DNA of 44,746 bases. Source: Candidatus Bathyarchaeota archaeon (lineage in GTDB: Archaea; Thermoproteota; Bathyarchaeia; Bathyarchaeales; Bathyarchaeaceae). A program made the position numbers and the translations under genes. Below the pieces are notes generated by a model that was not told the origin of the DNA, did not search any database, and was given only the letters and a program-made list of their open reading frames with translations. The stretch spans positions 1 through 44,746 of the forward strand of contig JAOUKN010000004.1 of the NCBI GenBank assembly GCA_029882515.1, given 5' to 3'. This document shows positions 24,752 to 33,362 of the stretch, piece by piece; position 1 is the stretch's first letter; each line of letters begins with the position of its first letter.

Positions 24752-26446
24752 CTAAACCTTCGCCTCAACAGGTATTGAGCACGAAGTGCCCAAGTAGCTT
24801 TCTGGAACAGGATAGTTTTCGAATTCAACGGTCCAATATTCTCGGAATTTACGTTTCATATTAGATGTGATATCTGCAGTTGAAGACACTTGTGGGTTCA
24901 CCCAGAAAGTTTTTCCACTCACAGATTTTACTACTTGACCGTCTCTGACAACGATTTCTCCACCCTTAATGGTGAAAGCAGCTTCCTGGAAAGCGTCTCT
25001 GACCCGTTTATATTTCTTAGAAGCATCAACTAACTCTGGATTTATGTTATAGATTGCTATGTCGGCGTCAGCCCCCAGTCCAAGATGTCCCTTCTGCTCT
25101 AAACCCAAAGCTCTTGCTTGCCCAGCCCGTGTTATAGTGGCCATTTCATAAAAGCTGTATTCACGTTCTATACTGGGGAGTAAACTGTTTTTTCTAGCTC
25201 TTTTGTTGATTTTTTTCAACATTTTTTCTCTTGCGACCTGACTCATTAACCAAGAAATGATTTTGGGATAGGAGGTGAAGGGGCCTCCGTTAGGATGATC
25301 TGTTGTTAAGTAGATTCTCCATGGGTCTTGGACTAATAGGGCAAGTTCAAGTCCGATTGACCATTGAGTTGCATGGACGAAACTCTTGCGCTTATATCTA
25401 AAGGGCACAATTCCAGCACTCGTCTCAGTCTCTACATCATGGTTCACCCATTTATTACCGCTCAGTTGATACAAAATATATTGGAACGGACCATCAGCTG
25501 TCATAGTTGTTGTATCAGTGAAGATCACTTGCCCCATATCAAGGGTTACATGACTATGATTGTTAACATACTTCGAGATTTCTTCGGCTCCTGACTTTAA
25601 TGTGTTCCAGTCAGATCCCTTAAAGGCGCAAAACTGACAATGGGTGATATGGATAACTGGCCTCTCTTCGCTAGCAAGGTTCTCAACACACTTCATTGTG
25701 TCCAAGGCTGTTAGATAATTACCTGGTTTTCCCAAGTTATTTGTATGAACATGAATCGTGTGGGGCATGTTAAGGAGCTTGTTTACTTTGCACAATCCAC
25801 GAATGATCTCCTCTGGTGTGATGTTAAAATGCGGAACTGAATCATAGAGGTCTCTTACATTGTTACCAAATCCCCAAGCTTCTAAGCCACCAGGATTCAC
25901 TATTTTTATGGCATATCCTTTAGTGGCAGTCATCATCCAAGAAACATGGGCTGCACATTCTTCTATCATGTCATCTCGGAGATATTCTAGAACAAACCAC
26001 CAGTCTCCAAGCAGAGGATAAGTGGCCTTGTCAACCATAGGCGTGTCATTGAGTTCTTCATGGGTGTGTCGGGCTTCCAGAGCAGCCATCGCAGGATTCA
26101 TTAACGTCGTGTAGCCCATTCGTGCATAACGATAACCAGTGGTGAAAGTCGAAGGAATAGAACGTCCTACACCCGACCTAGTGAGCGGTGTCTTTGTTTC
26201 CACATCTCTAAAATGATCTTCTGGGCGCAGTAGGCGACCAGCATTTACTTCTCCACCAGCAATATGACAGTGAATGTCAACTCCACCGGGCATTACTATC
26301 ATTCCAGAAGCATCAATTACCTTGGCTTGCTTTTCAGCAACCTTTTCAACTACTCGCCCGTTGCTGGTGAAGATATCCATCTTTTCTCCATCTATTCCGT
26401 TAAGCGGATCATAGACGAAGCCATTTTTGATGATAAGCTGTGTCAA
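24752..26446 (-). CDS. fwdA: Formylmethanofuran dehydrogenase subunit A (amidohydrolase)
   Basis: FwdA is the zinc amidohydrolase subunit that condenses formate with methanofuran. The 564-residue protein has the metal site H59-x-H61 in GGVDIHCHIAGGE, a Lys candidate for the carboxylated ligand within ATKGYAIKIVNPGG (176 or 181), HVHTNNLGKPGN, VIHITHCQFCAF and TTDHPNGGPFTSYP with the catalytic Asp. Length and blocks are normal. Its ATG overlaps the fwdB stop by four bases, showing translational coupling. Confidence 0.95.
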   Translation of the reverse strand: MTQLIIKNGFVYDPLNGIDGEKMDIFTSNGRVVEKVAEKQAKVIDASGMIVMPGGVDIHCHIAGGEVNAGRLLRPEDHFRDVETKTPLTRSGVGRSIPSTFTTGYRYARMGYTTLMNPAMAALEARHTHEELNDTPMVDKATYPLLGDWWFVLEYLRDDMIEECAAHVSWMMTATKGYAIKIVNPGGLEAWGFGNNVRDLYDSVPHFNITPEEIIRGLCKVNKLLNMPHTIHVHTNNLGKPGNYLTALDTMKCVENLASEERPVIHITHCQFCAFKGSDWNTLKSGAEEISKYVNNHSHVTLDMGQVIFTDTTTMTADGPFQYILYQLSGNKWVNHDVETETSAGIVPFRYKRKSFVHATQWSIGLELALLVQDPWRIYLTTDHPNGGPFTSYPKIISWLMSQVAREKMLKKINKRARKNSLLPSIEREYSFYEMATITRAGQARALGLEQKGHLGLGADADIAIYNINPELVDASKKYKRVRDAFQEAAFTIKGGEIVVRDGQVVKSVSGKTFWVNPQVSSTADITSNMKRKFREYWTVEFENYPVPESYLGTSCSIPVEAKV

Positions 26447-27882
26447 TTGTGATTCCTCCTTAGTCTGCGGACTTCACCAAGAATTTTCTGAAGAACTTCT
26501 TTGTCAGAGAGGCATGTCGTTGGGGGTTCTACAACTTTTTTCAAGGGTAGAGGAACATGATCCATACGGTACGCAGTTCCTTCAACTTCAATTCCTACAA
26601 AGGCAGATGGAATCACAACATCAGCCATTATAGAAGTTGGTGTAACTTGAGGATCAATCACCACAAGAGGTTTTTCAACCAATTTTTGAGCAGCTACGTT
26701 TGGAAAATGTGCAACTGGATCCGATGCCACCACAAGCGCTGCATCGCTTTCTCCACGGCAAAGTATATCAACGACTGAGGTCTCGCCGGGATTGTATCGC
26801 GGGTAGCCATGAGAAAAGTCGACCGCGTAAGGATAACCAGTTTGCCAAGTAAAGACAACATTTACTCCTGTGACATTGAAATGGCCACGCATGGGCATTA
26901 TGAGAAATTTTGTGCGCCGATTTAAATCTCGAACTAAAGAGAGCGCAGCGTCAATGTTACGATGTTTGCCTTGACTCATAGTTAAGCCTAAGCCGAAGAA
27001 TAAGATTCCTAACTCACATCCTATCATAATTTCAACAATTTCCTCAAGAGTTTCTACTGGTATTCCTGTAACTTTGTCAACATCTAATTCTTCATCTCGC
27101 ACAAGCATTCTAAGAGCTTGTAAAAGTTCATAGTCTTTGTTAGGTTTGACTTGAAGAAAATAGTCTGCTATCTCAGCAGAGCGAGTTTTGCGGACATCGA
27201 CAACAATCATTTTTCTCTTATTTTGAAGTAAAGTGGATGGAAGGCGGAGTTCAGTTTCTGGAGGACTTGGAGTTTGACGCCCTAGACCTAGATTTACTGC
27301 TCTGTGCAATCTTTTTTTAGATAAGATGCCAGTTAGCCGAGATAGGTATCCGCGCCACGCACTTTTTTGGAATCTACCTTCTGCAAATGTTGTGTATCGA
27401 TCTATGTGCCGTGGATGAGCACTCCATGGGTTACTTCCCCAATAGAAGATGAGATCTGCACGATGGCGCAGCTGTCCAAGTGTGCATGAAGAGATGCCAA
27501 TGTCTTGGATGCTGAGAATAGAAGGTCCATGGCAAACTGTTGATGTATTATCAATAACTCCACCGACTTCTTCAGCCAGCTCTAATCCTACTCGAATTGC
27601 CTCACAACTTGTATTGCTCCAACCGTAAAGAATGGGGTATTTCGCGCTGGCTAGAATTTCAGCAGCTTTCTGGACCGCTTCCTTCAGCGAAACTTCAACC
27701 AACTCGCCGTTTTTTCTGATAAGCGGTTTTGTCTGGCGATGACTGGCGTAGTTTAGAAACTTGGCTTCACCCATAGCGCAAGCGTTCTTCACTTTTACAA
27801 TGACATCATTTTTCACAGTTATCTCAATGTCGTCACAAAAAGAACCACAAACAGGACAAGTAACGTTAGAGACCACAGGCAC
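26443..27882 (-). CDS. fwdB: Formylmethanofuran dehydrogenase subunit B (molybdopterin/tungstopterin subunit) with an insertion
   Basis: FwdB reduces CO2 to formate at a Mo- or W-bispterin. The N-terminus has the [4Fe-4S] cysteines VTCPVCGSFCDDIEI and KNACAMGEAKF, and the metal-ligating Cys is C117 in DNTSTVCHGPSI (Cys, not Sec). Later blocks are FYWGSNPWSAHPRHIDRY, IVVDVRKTRSAEIADYF and LIMPMRGHFNVTG. At 479 residues it is about 45 longer than usual; the excess is at residues ~171-222, a basic stretch (SKKRLHRAVNLGLGRQTP) between the RYTTFAEGRF and MIVVDV blocks. The reading frame is continuous. It starts 4 bases after fwdD. Confidence 0.93.
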   Translation of the reverse strand: MPVVSNVTCPVCGSFCDDIEITVKNDVIVKVKNACAMGEAKFLNYASHRQTKPLIRKNGELVEVSLKEAVQKAAEILASAKYPILYGWSNTSCEAIRVGLELAEEVGGVIDNTSTVCHGPSILSIQDIGISSCTLGQLRHRADLIFYWGSNPWSAHPRHIDRYTTFAEGRFQKSAWRGYLSRLTGILSKKRLHRAVNLGLGRQTPSPPETELRLPSTLLQNKRKMIVVDVRKTRSAEIADYFLQVKPNKDYELLQALRMLVRDEELDVDKVTGIPVETLEEIVEIMIGCELGILFFGLGLTMSQGKHRNIDAALSLVRDLNRRTKFLIMPMRGHFNVTGVNVVFTWQTGYPYAVDFSHGYPRYNPGETSVVDILCRGESDAALVVASDPVAHFPNVAAQKLVEKPLVVIDPQVTPTSIMADVVIPSAFVGIEVEGTAYRMDHVPLPLKKVVEPPTTCLSDKEVLQKILGEVRRLRRNHN

Positions 27883-27886
27883 TTTT

Positions 27887-28282
27887 CTACCTCCTAAAAC
27901 ATGTCCTAAGCAACTCTTGTAGACTCAACACCTTCTCGGTAATCGCGGGTTCAATTTCAGCTATTTCTCCTTTTAAGGATGGCATACCAGTCCCATGAGT
28001 TTTAGGGTTAGCAAGGACACTTGCCCATGGACCATATGGAATAAAGACAACTCCTGAATGTGGAGCTCTTTTCGACTTCACAGCTTTCACTATTACTGAA
28101 CCAAAATCAGTCGTAACTTTTACGTTTGCGTTTTCTCTCACTTTAAGAAGTTTTATGTCTTCTGGATCCATCTGGCAAATAGAGACACTATTCTGGTATT
28201 CTTCGGAAAGTTTGCCTTGCTCTTTCCCTTTGCCTTGATTAATTGTTCGACCTGTTAAGAGTGAAACCTTCAGCTTGGGCAC
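27887..28282 (-). CDS. fwdD: Formylmethanofuran dehydrogenase subunit D
   Basis: A 131-residue molybdopterin dinucleotide-binding beta-barrel, with VSLLTGRTINQGKGKE at the front, SICQMDPEDIKLLKV (typical of formate dehydrogenase C-terminal domains), then FIPYGPWASVLANP and THGTGMPSLKG, which matches FwdD closely. It completes the cofactor site of FwdB. As the first gene of the minus-strand run fwdD-B-A-C-mch-corrinoid it is preceded by a 248-base divergent promoter region. Subunits E, F and G are not present in this run. Confidence 0.93.
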   Translation of the reverse strand: MPKLKVSLLTGRTINQGKGKEQGKLSEEYQNSVSICQMDPEDIKLLKVRENANVKVTTDFGSVIVKAVKSKRAPHSGVVFIPYGPWASVLANPKTHGTGMPSLKGEIAEIEPAITEKVLSLQELLRTCFRR

Positions 28283-28353
28283 CCATTCACCTCAGATTAC
28301 AAACGATGCGTTTCATGCTAATTTCAAGTCATGATTTTCGCCCATTTTGAAAG

Positions 28354-28374
28354 GGTTATTTAGGTATCGTAACC
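28354..28374. promoter_or_regulatory. Inverted repeat over a TATA-like site in the fwd / carrier divergent promoter
   Basis: GGTTA and TAACC (28354-28358, 28370-28374) flank TTTAGGTATCG. On the minus strand the interval contains CCTAAATAACC, a TATA-like stretch about 75 bases before fwdD. On the plus strand a separate CTTTAATAAT (28488-28497) lies about 34 bases before ATG 28531. The divergent layout would allow joint control of the two halves of the pathway. The arms are short, so this is tentative. Confidence 0.3.
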
Positions 28375-28530
28375 TATTAATGTTTATCACCACCGCCCAA
28401 TGTCCAAAAATACATTTTCGCCGTGACTTCAACGACGAAAAATCGTGTTGATCCAAAATGAGTCGTGAGCTGCAATTAAGTGTAAGACTTTAATAATGTT
28501 AAGAGAAATTAACCTATTTCTACATACCTA

Positions 28531-29740
28531 ATGGTGATGTCCTATAGAAAAAATACAAGCCGAAGTTGGCATCAAGATAAACGAAGCCTACTGCGGTAGA
28601 TGCACAATATGTTTTTCTGTTTGCCCTTACGACGCTATATCAACCGAAGAAACAACTGGTGAAGTCAGACTAAATGTAGAGAAATGTCAATTCTGTGGGA
28701 TCTGCTCCAGTGCATGCCCAGCATCTGCTATTGAAACGGCATATTACGGCATTGATTCACTGACCAACTATGTCCAGCAGTCAATGCAAAAAACAGGGTT
28801 AAAGACGCTAGTAGTGGCGTGTCGAAGTAATAGCCCTCCGCAAGGTGAAACAATGAATGTGTTGAAAAACCAAGGTGTAAAAAACTTTATTCTGCTGCGT
28901 TTACCTTGTGTGGGACGAGTATCACCAACTTTTTTCCTTAAGGCTTTAGCATTAGGTATAACCCGACTTGTAGTAATACCGTGCGAAGAAGATTATTGCC
29001 GATTCAAGGAAGGGAGCAGAATCAGTACACGTCGATTTTTGGCTATCCAGAATTTACTGCACCAATTGGGCTTTGGAAAAGATGTTTTCACCATAATCAG
29101 AAAACTGAGAAAAGTACACATCGACACCAATCGATGCATCGGTTGCGGAGATTGCGCTTACATATGTCCATATGATGCGATAAAAATAGTGACTCCAGGC
29201 GTAGCTCAAATAAATCTAAATGTCTGTTCAGGTTGTGGCGCATGTGCACCTGTCTGTCCATCTATAGCAATTATACCAGAAGGATTTGAATACGAATCTA
29301 TGTCCCGATCAATTTCTAATTATAACTCATTTATTAGAAAAATGAAGTCGGAGCGTAAGACTCCAATGGTCTTAGTCTTTTGTTGTCAATGGTCTGAATT
29401 TTCCGCATTAGACAAAAATCAAGGCGACTTAAGTAAGGATAATGTCGTAATCCTTGAGATTCCTTGCTCGAGTAGGGTGGATTCACTGCACATCCTTGAA
29501 GCCTTTTATTCAGGCTTTGATGGAGTACTTATTGTAACTTGTAAAGAAGGCGAATGTAAACTCGAGGAGGGAAACGAAAAAGCTAAAGAAAGAGTACTCT
29601 CACTTAAAAAACTCCTTGCTCAAGTCAACCTTGAAAATAGGCTCGAAATATGCTTTACTTCTCCTAAATACGTCGGAGAATTCGATACATATATCAGTTC
29701 ATTTTTGGAAAAAATAGGCTCTTTATCTAAAAATTCATAG
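28531..29740 (+). CDS. Four-domain electron carrier: ferredoxin-MvhD-ferredoxin-MvhD; start region frame-broken
   Basis: The continuous frame from 28544 encodes a 2x[4Fe-4S] ferredoxin (YCGRCTICFSVCPYDAI, KCQFCGICSSACPASAI), an MvhD/FlpD-like domain (VVACRSNS, LLRLPCVGRV, PCEEDYC), a second ferredoxin (RCIGCGDCAYICPYDAI, VCSGCGACAPVCPSIAI) and a second MvhD-like domain (VFCCQWSEF, EIPCSSRV, TCKEGEC). MvhD binds [2Fe-2S] and links hydrogenase to HdrA. The first ATG in this frame is 28784, inside the first MvhD part. Upstream there is TGA (28535) and only ATA-type codons. An ATG at 28531 is in another frame; one fewer A in the A6 run 28548-28553 would join it. It precedes metV by 13 bases and probably feeds electrons to MetFV. 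Confidence 0.8.
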
Positions 29741-29753
29741 GAGACAGTTTAGA

Positions 29754-30431
29754 ATGATAGTGACTAAAGAAAAACCCTTGGAAGAGATTCTGGGGTTTCT
29801 AATGCCTCATAAGAGGATTCTGATCGTAGGGTGTGATGGTTGCACTCAACCCCCGAGGGGGGTGAGAGAAGCGAAAACTTACGCGATGCTTGTTGAAATG
29901 GGTGGAAAACTCAAAAATAGAGAAATTCAGTGCAGGACAACAACTGTTGCGAAACAGTGCGACAACAATCTCTGCGCTACAACTTTAACTTCACAAGTGA
30001 AAGATATAGAGGCTATTTTGTCTCTTGCTTGCGGAGTCGGCGTGCAGACGTTAAGCGAAGTTTTTCCCGACATACCGGTGTACCCAGGTCAAAATACGAT
30101 TTTCATCGGCTCGCAGGAGAGGGAGAGTGGTACTCTGTACGAAAAATGCAAGGCTTGTGGAGACTGCCTCTTGGCTGAAACCGGTGGAGTATGTCCAATA
30201 ACCAGGTGTGCAAAACAACTCCTAAATGGCCCTTGCGGAGGACAAGCCAAAGGGAAATGTGAAGTAGGCGGCTGGAAAAACGACTGCGCCTGGATTCTCA
30301 TATACAACCGCCTTAAGGACAAAGGACGCCTCAGCGAGTTCACCAAATTCAGAGAACAAAGAGACTTCAGAATATCTCAGTCTCCACGCGAAATTAACGA
30401 AACAGAAGAGAAAACGGAGGAAACCCCATGA
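29754..30431 (+). CDS. metV: MetV, zinc/iron-sulfur partner of methylene-tetrahydropterin reductase
   Basis: A 225-residue member of the MTHFR C-terminal family (PF12225). The N-terminal part reads ILIVGCDGCTQPPRGVREAK and CDNNLCATT. The cysteine-rich end reads KCKACGDCLLAETGGVCPIT, then RCAKQLLNGPCGGQAKGKCE and WILIYNRLK. In acetogens MetV binds clusters and joins MetF to its electron donor. The stop overlaps the metF ATG by four bases (ATGA), so the pair is coupled. The C-terminal ~30 residues are a loose charged tail. Confidence 0.9.
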   Translation: MIVTKEKPLEEILGFLMPHKRILIVGCDGCTQPPRGVREAKTYAMLVEMGGKLKNREIQCRTTTVAKQCDNNLCATTLTSQVKDIEAILSLACGVGVQTLSEVFPDIPVYPGQNTIFIGSQERESGTLYEKCKACGDCLLAETGGVCPITRCAKQLLNGPCGGQAKGKCEVGGWKNDCAWILIYNRLKDKGRLSEFTKFREQRDFRISQSPREINETEEKTEETP

Positions 30432-31345
30432 AAAAACCAATTTACAGCAACCTAATGAAAGAAATAACTGAAGGAAAATTTGTTTTCACAGGAGAACTTG
30501 AACCAGTCAAAACAACCAATCTCCATGAAGTGTTGGAAGGAGCAAAAATCCTAAAAGGACATGTCGTAGCCGCAAACATCACAGATAACCCTACAGCCTT
30601 CGCCTATATGAACGCTCTAATTCCCTCCTACATGATCCAGAAAGAAGCAGGCCTAGAAGCAATCTATCAAATGACCACAAGAGACCGAAACAGAATAGCC
30701 CTGACCTCTGACCTACTAGCAGCCGGCGCCCTAGGAATAAAAAACGTATTATCTCTCACGGGAGACCACACAACAATTGGAGACAACCCACAAGCAAAAC
30801 CAGTCTTCGACTTAGACTCAGCATCCCTCGTACACCTCATAAGAAAGATGGTTGATGAAACAATAGACCTCAACAACAATAAAATCGAAGACCCGCCAAA
30901 ATTCCATGTGGGCATCGCAGCAAATCCAAACGCCGATCCCCTAGAACCCGAAATTCTAAAAATTGAGAGAAAAACAAAAATGGGCGCCGAATTCGTACAA
31001 ACACAATGCGTCTACGACATAGAACGAGCAAAACGCTTCATGGAGACCATGTCCAACTCAAACATACCAGTTCTAATTGGAATCGCTCCCTTCAAATCTA
31101 TAGCTATGATGAAATGGATGGTTAAATTCGTACCAGGCATCTATGTCCCGGATGAAATGCAACAAAGGTTACTTGAAGCCAAGAAAAGAGGAGGAAAAGA
31201 AGCAATAATCGAAGAGAACATCGAAATCTTCAGCGACCTCATTAAAGAGATAAGAAAGACGACAAATGCTGCAGGAATCCACATGATGGCAGTAGGATTC
31301 GAATGGATCGTCCCCAAAATTTTAGAGCATTCTAGAAAAAGCTAG
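30428..31345 (+). CDS. metF: Methylene-tetrahydropterin reductase, MetF family
   Basis: A 305-residue TIM-barrel flavoprotein: GKFVFTGELEPVKTTN at the front (E in the FTxELxP motif), ANITDNPTAFAYMNAL, QMTTRDRNRIALTSDLL, VLSLTGDHTTIGD, KMGAEFVQTQCVYD and PVLIGIAPF. MetF reduces methylene- to methyl-pterin with FAD. In bacteria the pterin is folate. Here its neighbours use H4MPT and no mer gene is seen, so it very likely works as the archaeal replacement for F420-dependent Mer. It is coupled to metV and precedes mtd by 106 bases. Confidence 0.93.
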   Translation: MKKPIYSNLMKEITEGKFVFTGELEPVKTTNLHEVLEGAKILKGHVVAANITDNPTAFAYMNALIPSYMIQKEAGLEAIYQMTTRDRNRIALTSDLLAAGALGIKNVLSLTGDHTTIGDNPQAKPVFDLDSASLVHLIRKMVDETIDLNNNKIEDPPKFHVGIAANPNADPLEPEILKIERKTKMGAEFVQTQCVYDIERAKRFMETMSNSNIPVLIGIAPFKSIAMMKWMVKFVPGIYVPDEMQQRLLEAKKRGGKEAIIEENIEIFSDLIKEIRKTTNAAGIHMMAVGFEWIVPKILEHSRKS

Positions 31346-31451
31346 TCAGAAAGAGAGATCATTAGGAAGCACTCTATTCTTCTTGGATTTTATCCGTATT
31401 CTTAATAAATTCAAGTCGCAATTATTCTCTAATCTTGAAAGGGTGATTATC

Positions 31452-32324
31452 TTGAATACAGTAAATGTAGGAGTCTTTAAATGTGGGAACATCGGTACGG
31501 CTCCCATACTTGAACTTCTCTTCGACGAATTAGCGGAACGGAAAGACATCAATGTACGTGTAGTGACAACAGGTTCCAAAATGAATGTCAAAGATGTTGA
31601 AGACGCTTTACCAAAACTCTTGGAATTCAACCCACACCTCATAGTTCTCGTATCGCCAAATGCAGCTATTCCTGGACCCGCCAAAGCCCGAGAAATTCTA
31701 TCCCGTAAAGGTTTGCCAAGCATCGTCATCTCGGATGCTCCAGCAAGACGTGTTACCGATGAAATCGAGAAACAAAAACTGGGCTACATAATAATCTTGG
31801 GTGACCCCCTTATAGGAGCCCGCAGAGAATTCCTGGATCCACTGGAGATGGCAATCTTCAATTCCAACGTCATCAAAGTACTCGCTGCTACAGGCATCTT
31901 CAGAGTAATACATCAAGAAATCGATAGAGTAATAACTGCTCTCAAAGAGGACATACCTGTCACGTTGCCGAATTTGATACTTGACACCAATTGCATTCGA
32001 GATAAATGCGATTTCAGAAATCCCTACGCAAGAGCCAAAGCAATGGCTGCCTACGAATTGGCAAAAAAAGTTGCCGAAATAAACATGCAAGCCTGCTTCA
32101 GAGAAAAGGAAAAAGAAAAGTACATTCCTCTTGTGGCATGTGCCCACGAAATAATCCTTAAAGCCGCCGAACTAGCTGAAGAGGCAAGAGAAATCGAAAA
32201 ATATGCAGACTCACTGGTTAGAAAACCTCATTCAAAAGATGGAAGACCTTTAACAAAAACTGATCTGATGCTTCCTCCCATATTTGACGAGGAAACCTAC
32301 GAAAAATGGATCGGAAAGCAGTAG
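31452..32324 (+). CDS. mtd: F420-dependent methylene-H4MPT dehydrogenase
   Basis: Mtd moves hydride between F420 and methenyl/methylene-H4MPT. The protein reads NTVNVGVFKCGNIGTAPILE, NPHLIVLVSPNAAIPGPAKA, LPSIVISDAPARRV, IIILGDPLIGARREFLDPLE, DTNCIRDKCDFRNPYARAKA and KPHSKDGRPLTKTDLM-like C-terminus. About 290 residues, near the family's 276. The TTG at 31452 follows GGGTGATTAT and puts the conserved strand at the N-terminus; a longer reading from 31383 would add 23 unrelated residues. Although on the same strand as metF, it has a 106-base gap and may also have its own promoter. Confidence 0.94.
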   Translation: MNTVNVGVFKCGNIGTAPILELLFDELAERKDINVRVVTTGSKMNVKDVEDALPKLLEFNPHLIVLVSPNAAIPGPAKAREILSRKGLPSIVISDAPARRVTDEIEKQKLGYIIILGDPLIGARREFLDPLEMAIFNSNVIKVLAATGIFRVIHQEIDRVITALKEDIPVTLPNLILDTNCIRDKCDFRNPYARAKAMAAYELAKKVAEINMQACFREKEKEKYIPLVACAHEIILKAAELAEEAREIEKYADSLVRKPHSKDGRPLTKTDLMLPPIFDEETYEKWIGKQ

Positions 32325-32369
32325 ATTGAGATTTTGCTCGCGGTCCAATAACTATCTAAGGAAGGGAAA

Positions 32370-33005
32370 ATGCTGAATAGCTCTGTTTTTGAAGGAATCA
32401 AGAAGAAGAGCGAAGAATTTTTTAGACTTTCACATCACGACAAATCCCATGTAGAAAGAGTTTATAATTTGGCGATACGAATTGCAAAAGAAGAGAACGC
32501 TGACTTGGATGTGGTTACAGCTGCAACTTTGCTTCACGATATTACAAGAGCTATGGAAGACGAAGGGAAAATCGCAGATCATGCAATAGAAGGTGCAAAG
32601 ATGGCAAGGAAAATACTTGAAGAAGTTGGTTTTCCCAGTAAAAAGATAGCTAGAGTTATCCATTGTATAGAAGTTCACAGGTTCAGAAAAGGATTGGAAG
32701 CGGAAAGTCTAGAAGCGAAAATTTTGCAGGATGCAGACAGGCTAGACATTATCGGTGCAATTGGAATGGCAAGAGTGTTTACACGAGGTGGTTGGGGCAA
32801 CAAGCCCATTTACGATCCAACGATTCCACGAAAAGAGAAGTACGATGGCAAATCACTCACTTCAGTTAACCACATATATGAGAAGATTCTCAAAGTGAAA
32901 GACACAATCAACACAAATACAGCTAAAGAAATTGCAGAAGAAAGGCACAGATTTGTCGAACAATTTCTTGAAAGACTCTTAAATGAATGGAAAGGGCGAG
33001 TCTAG
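32370..33005 (+). CDS. HD-domain phosphohydrolase
   Basis: A 211-residue HD protein. H in SHHDKSHVERVYNLA, H-D in ATLLHDITRA, then the trailing LQDADRLDIIGAIGMARVF give the metal-binding H...HD...D pattern. Such proteins usually hydrolyse nucleotides or phosphodiesters. ATG 32370 is preceded by AAGGAAGGG. It starts 45 bases after mtd but has no evident metabolic link to it. Confidence 0.85.
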   Translation: MLNSSVFEGIKKKSEEFFRLSHHDKSHVERVYNLAIRIAKEENADLDVVTAATLLHDITRAMEDEGKIADHAIEGAKMARKILEEVGFPSKKIARVIHCIEVHRFRKGLEAESLEAKILQDADRLDIIGAIGMARVFTRGGWGNKPIYDPTIPRKEKYDGKSLTSVNHIYEKILKVKDTINTNTAKEIAEERHRFVEQFLERLLNEWKGRV

Positions 33006-33362
33006 TTTTGTGAACCTGGGTACCAATAGAACACGCATGATTCATTTTACGGACAAAACAATCAGCAACGTTGGTTATTGACCTACCATTTCAAGAGCTT
33101 AGACATTTCCTCACGTTTTTTCCACCTTAGTTTAAGTTTATTTCTTGAAAGGAAACAAGAATAGGCGTTAAACAATTCCTCATACATTTAGTCAATTCGT
33201 TATGGTAACATTCATAATTTTGATGTTGGAATTATGAGCCTTTGTAAGCACTGCAGATATTGCTTCTTTTCTGGAAACAAACTGCTCGTACGTAATGAAG
33301 ACAATCTGGTGGTTAGCAATCGTTAAATAACGCTTTTGCGAAGTTTGTGAGGGGTAAAGGGA
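33006..33362. other. 357-base gap without a convincing gene
   Basis: The gap holds a small stem TTCTTG/CAAGAA with an 8-base loop (33142-33161), several T runs in its first half, and a short palindromic site before the next gene. A 69-codon frame on the minus strand (33192-33401) has no recognisable motif and overlaps the next gene's start, so I do not call it. No tRNA or structured RNA was evident by eye. Confidence 0.5.
33321..33332 (+). promoter_or_regulatory. Palindromic TATA-like site before the 33363 gene
   Basis: CGTTAAATAACG has 5-base arms (CGTTA/TAACG) around AA and contains a TATA-like TTAAATA, 31-42 bases before the TTG at 33363. A purine-rich GAGGGGTAAAGG stands between them. 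The site may be the core promoter, possibly doubling as a repressor site. Confidence 0.35.
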
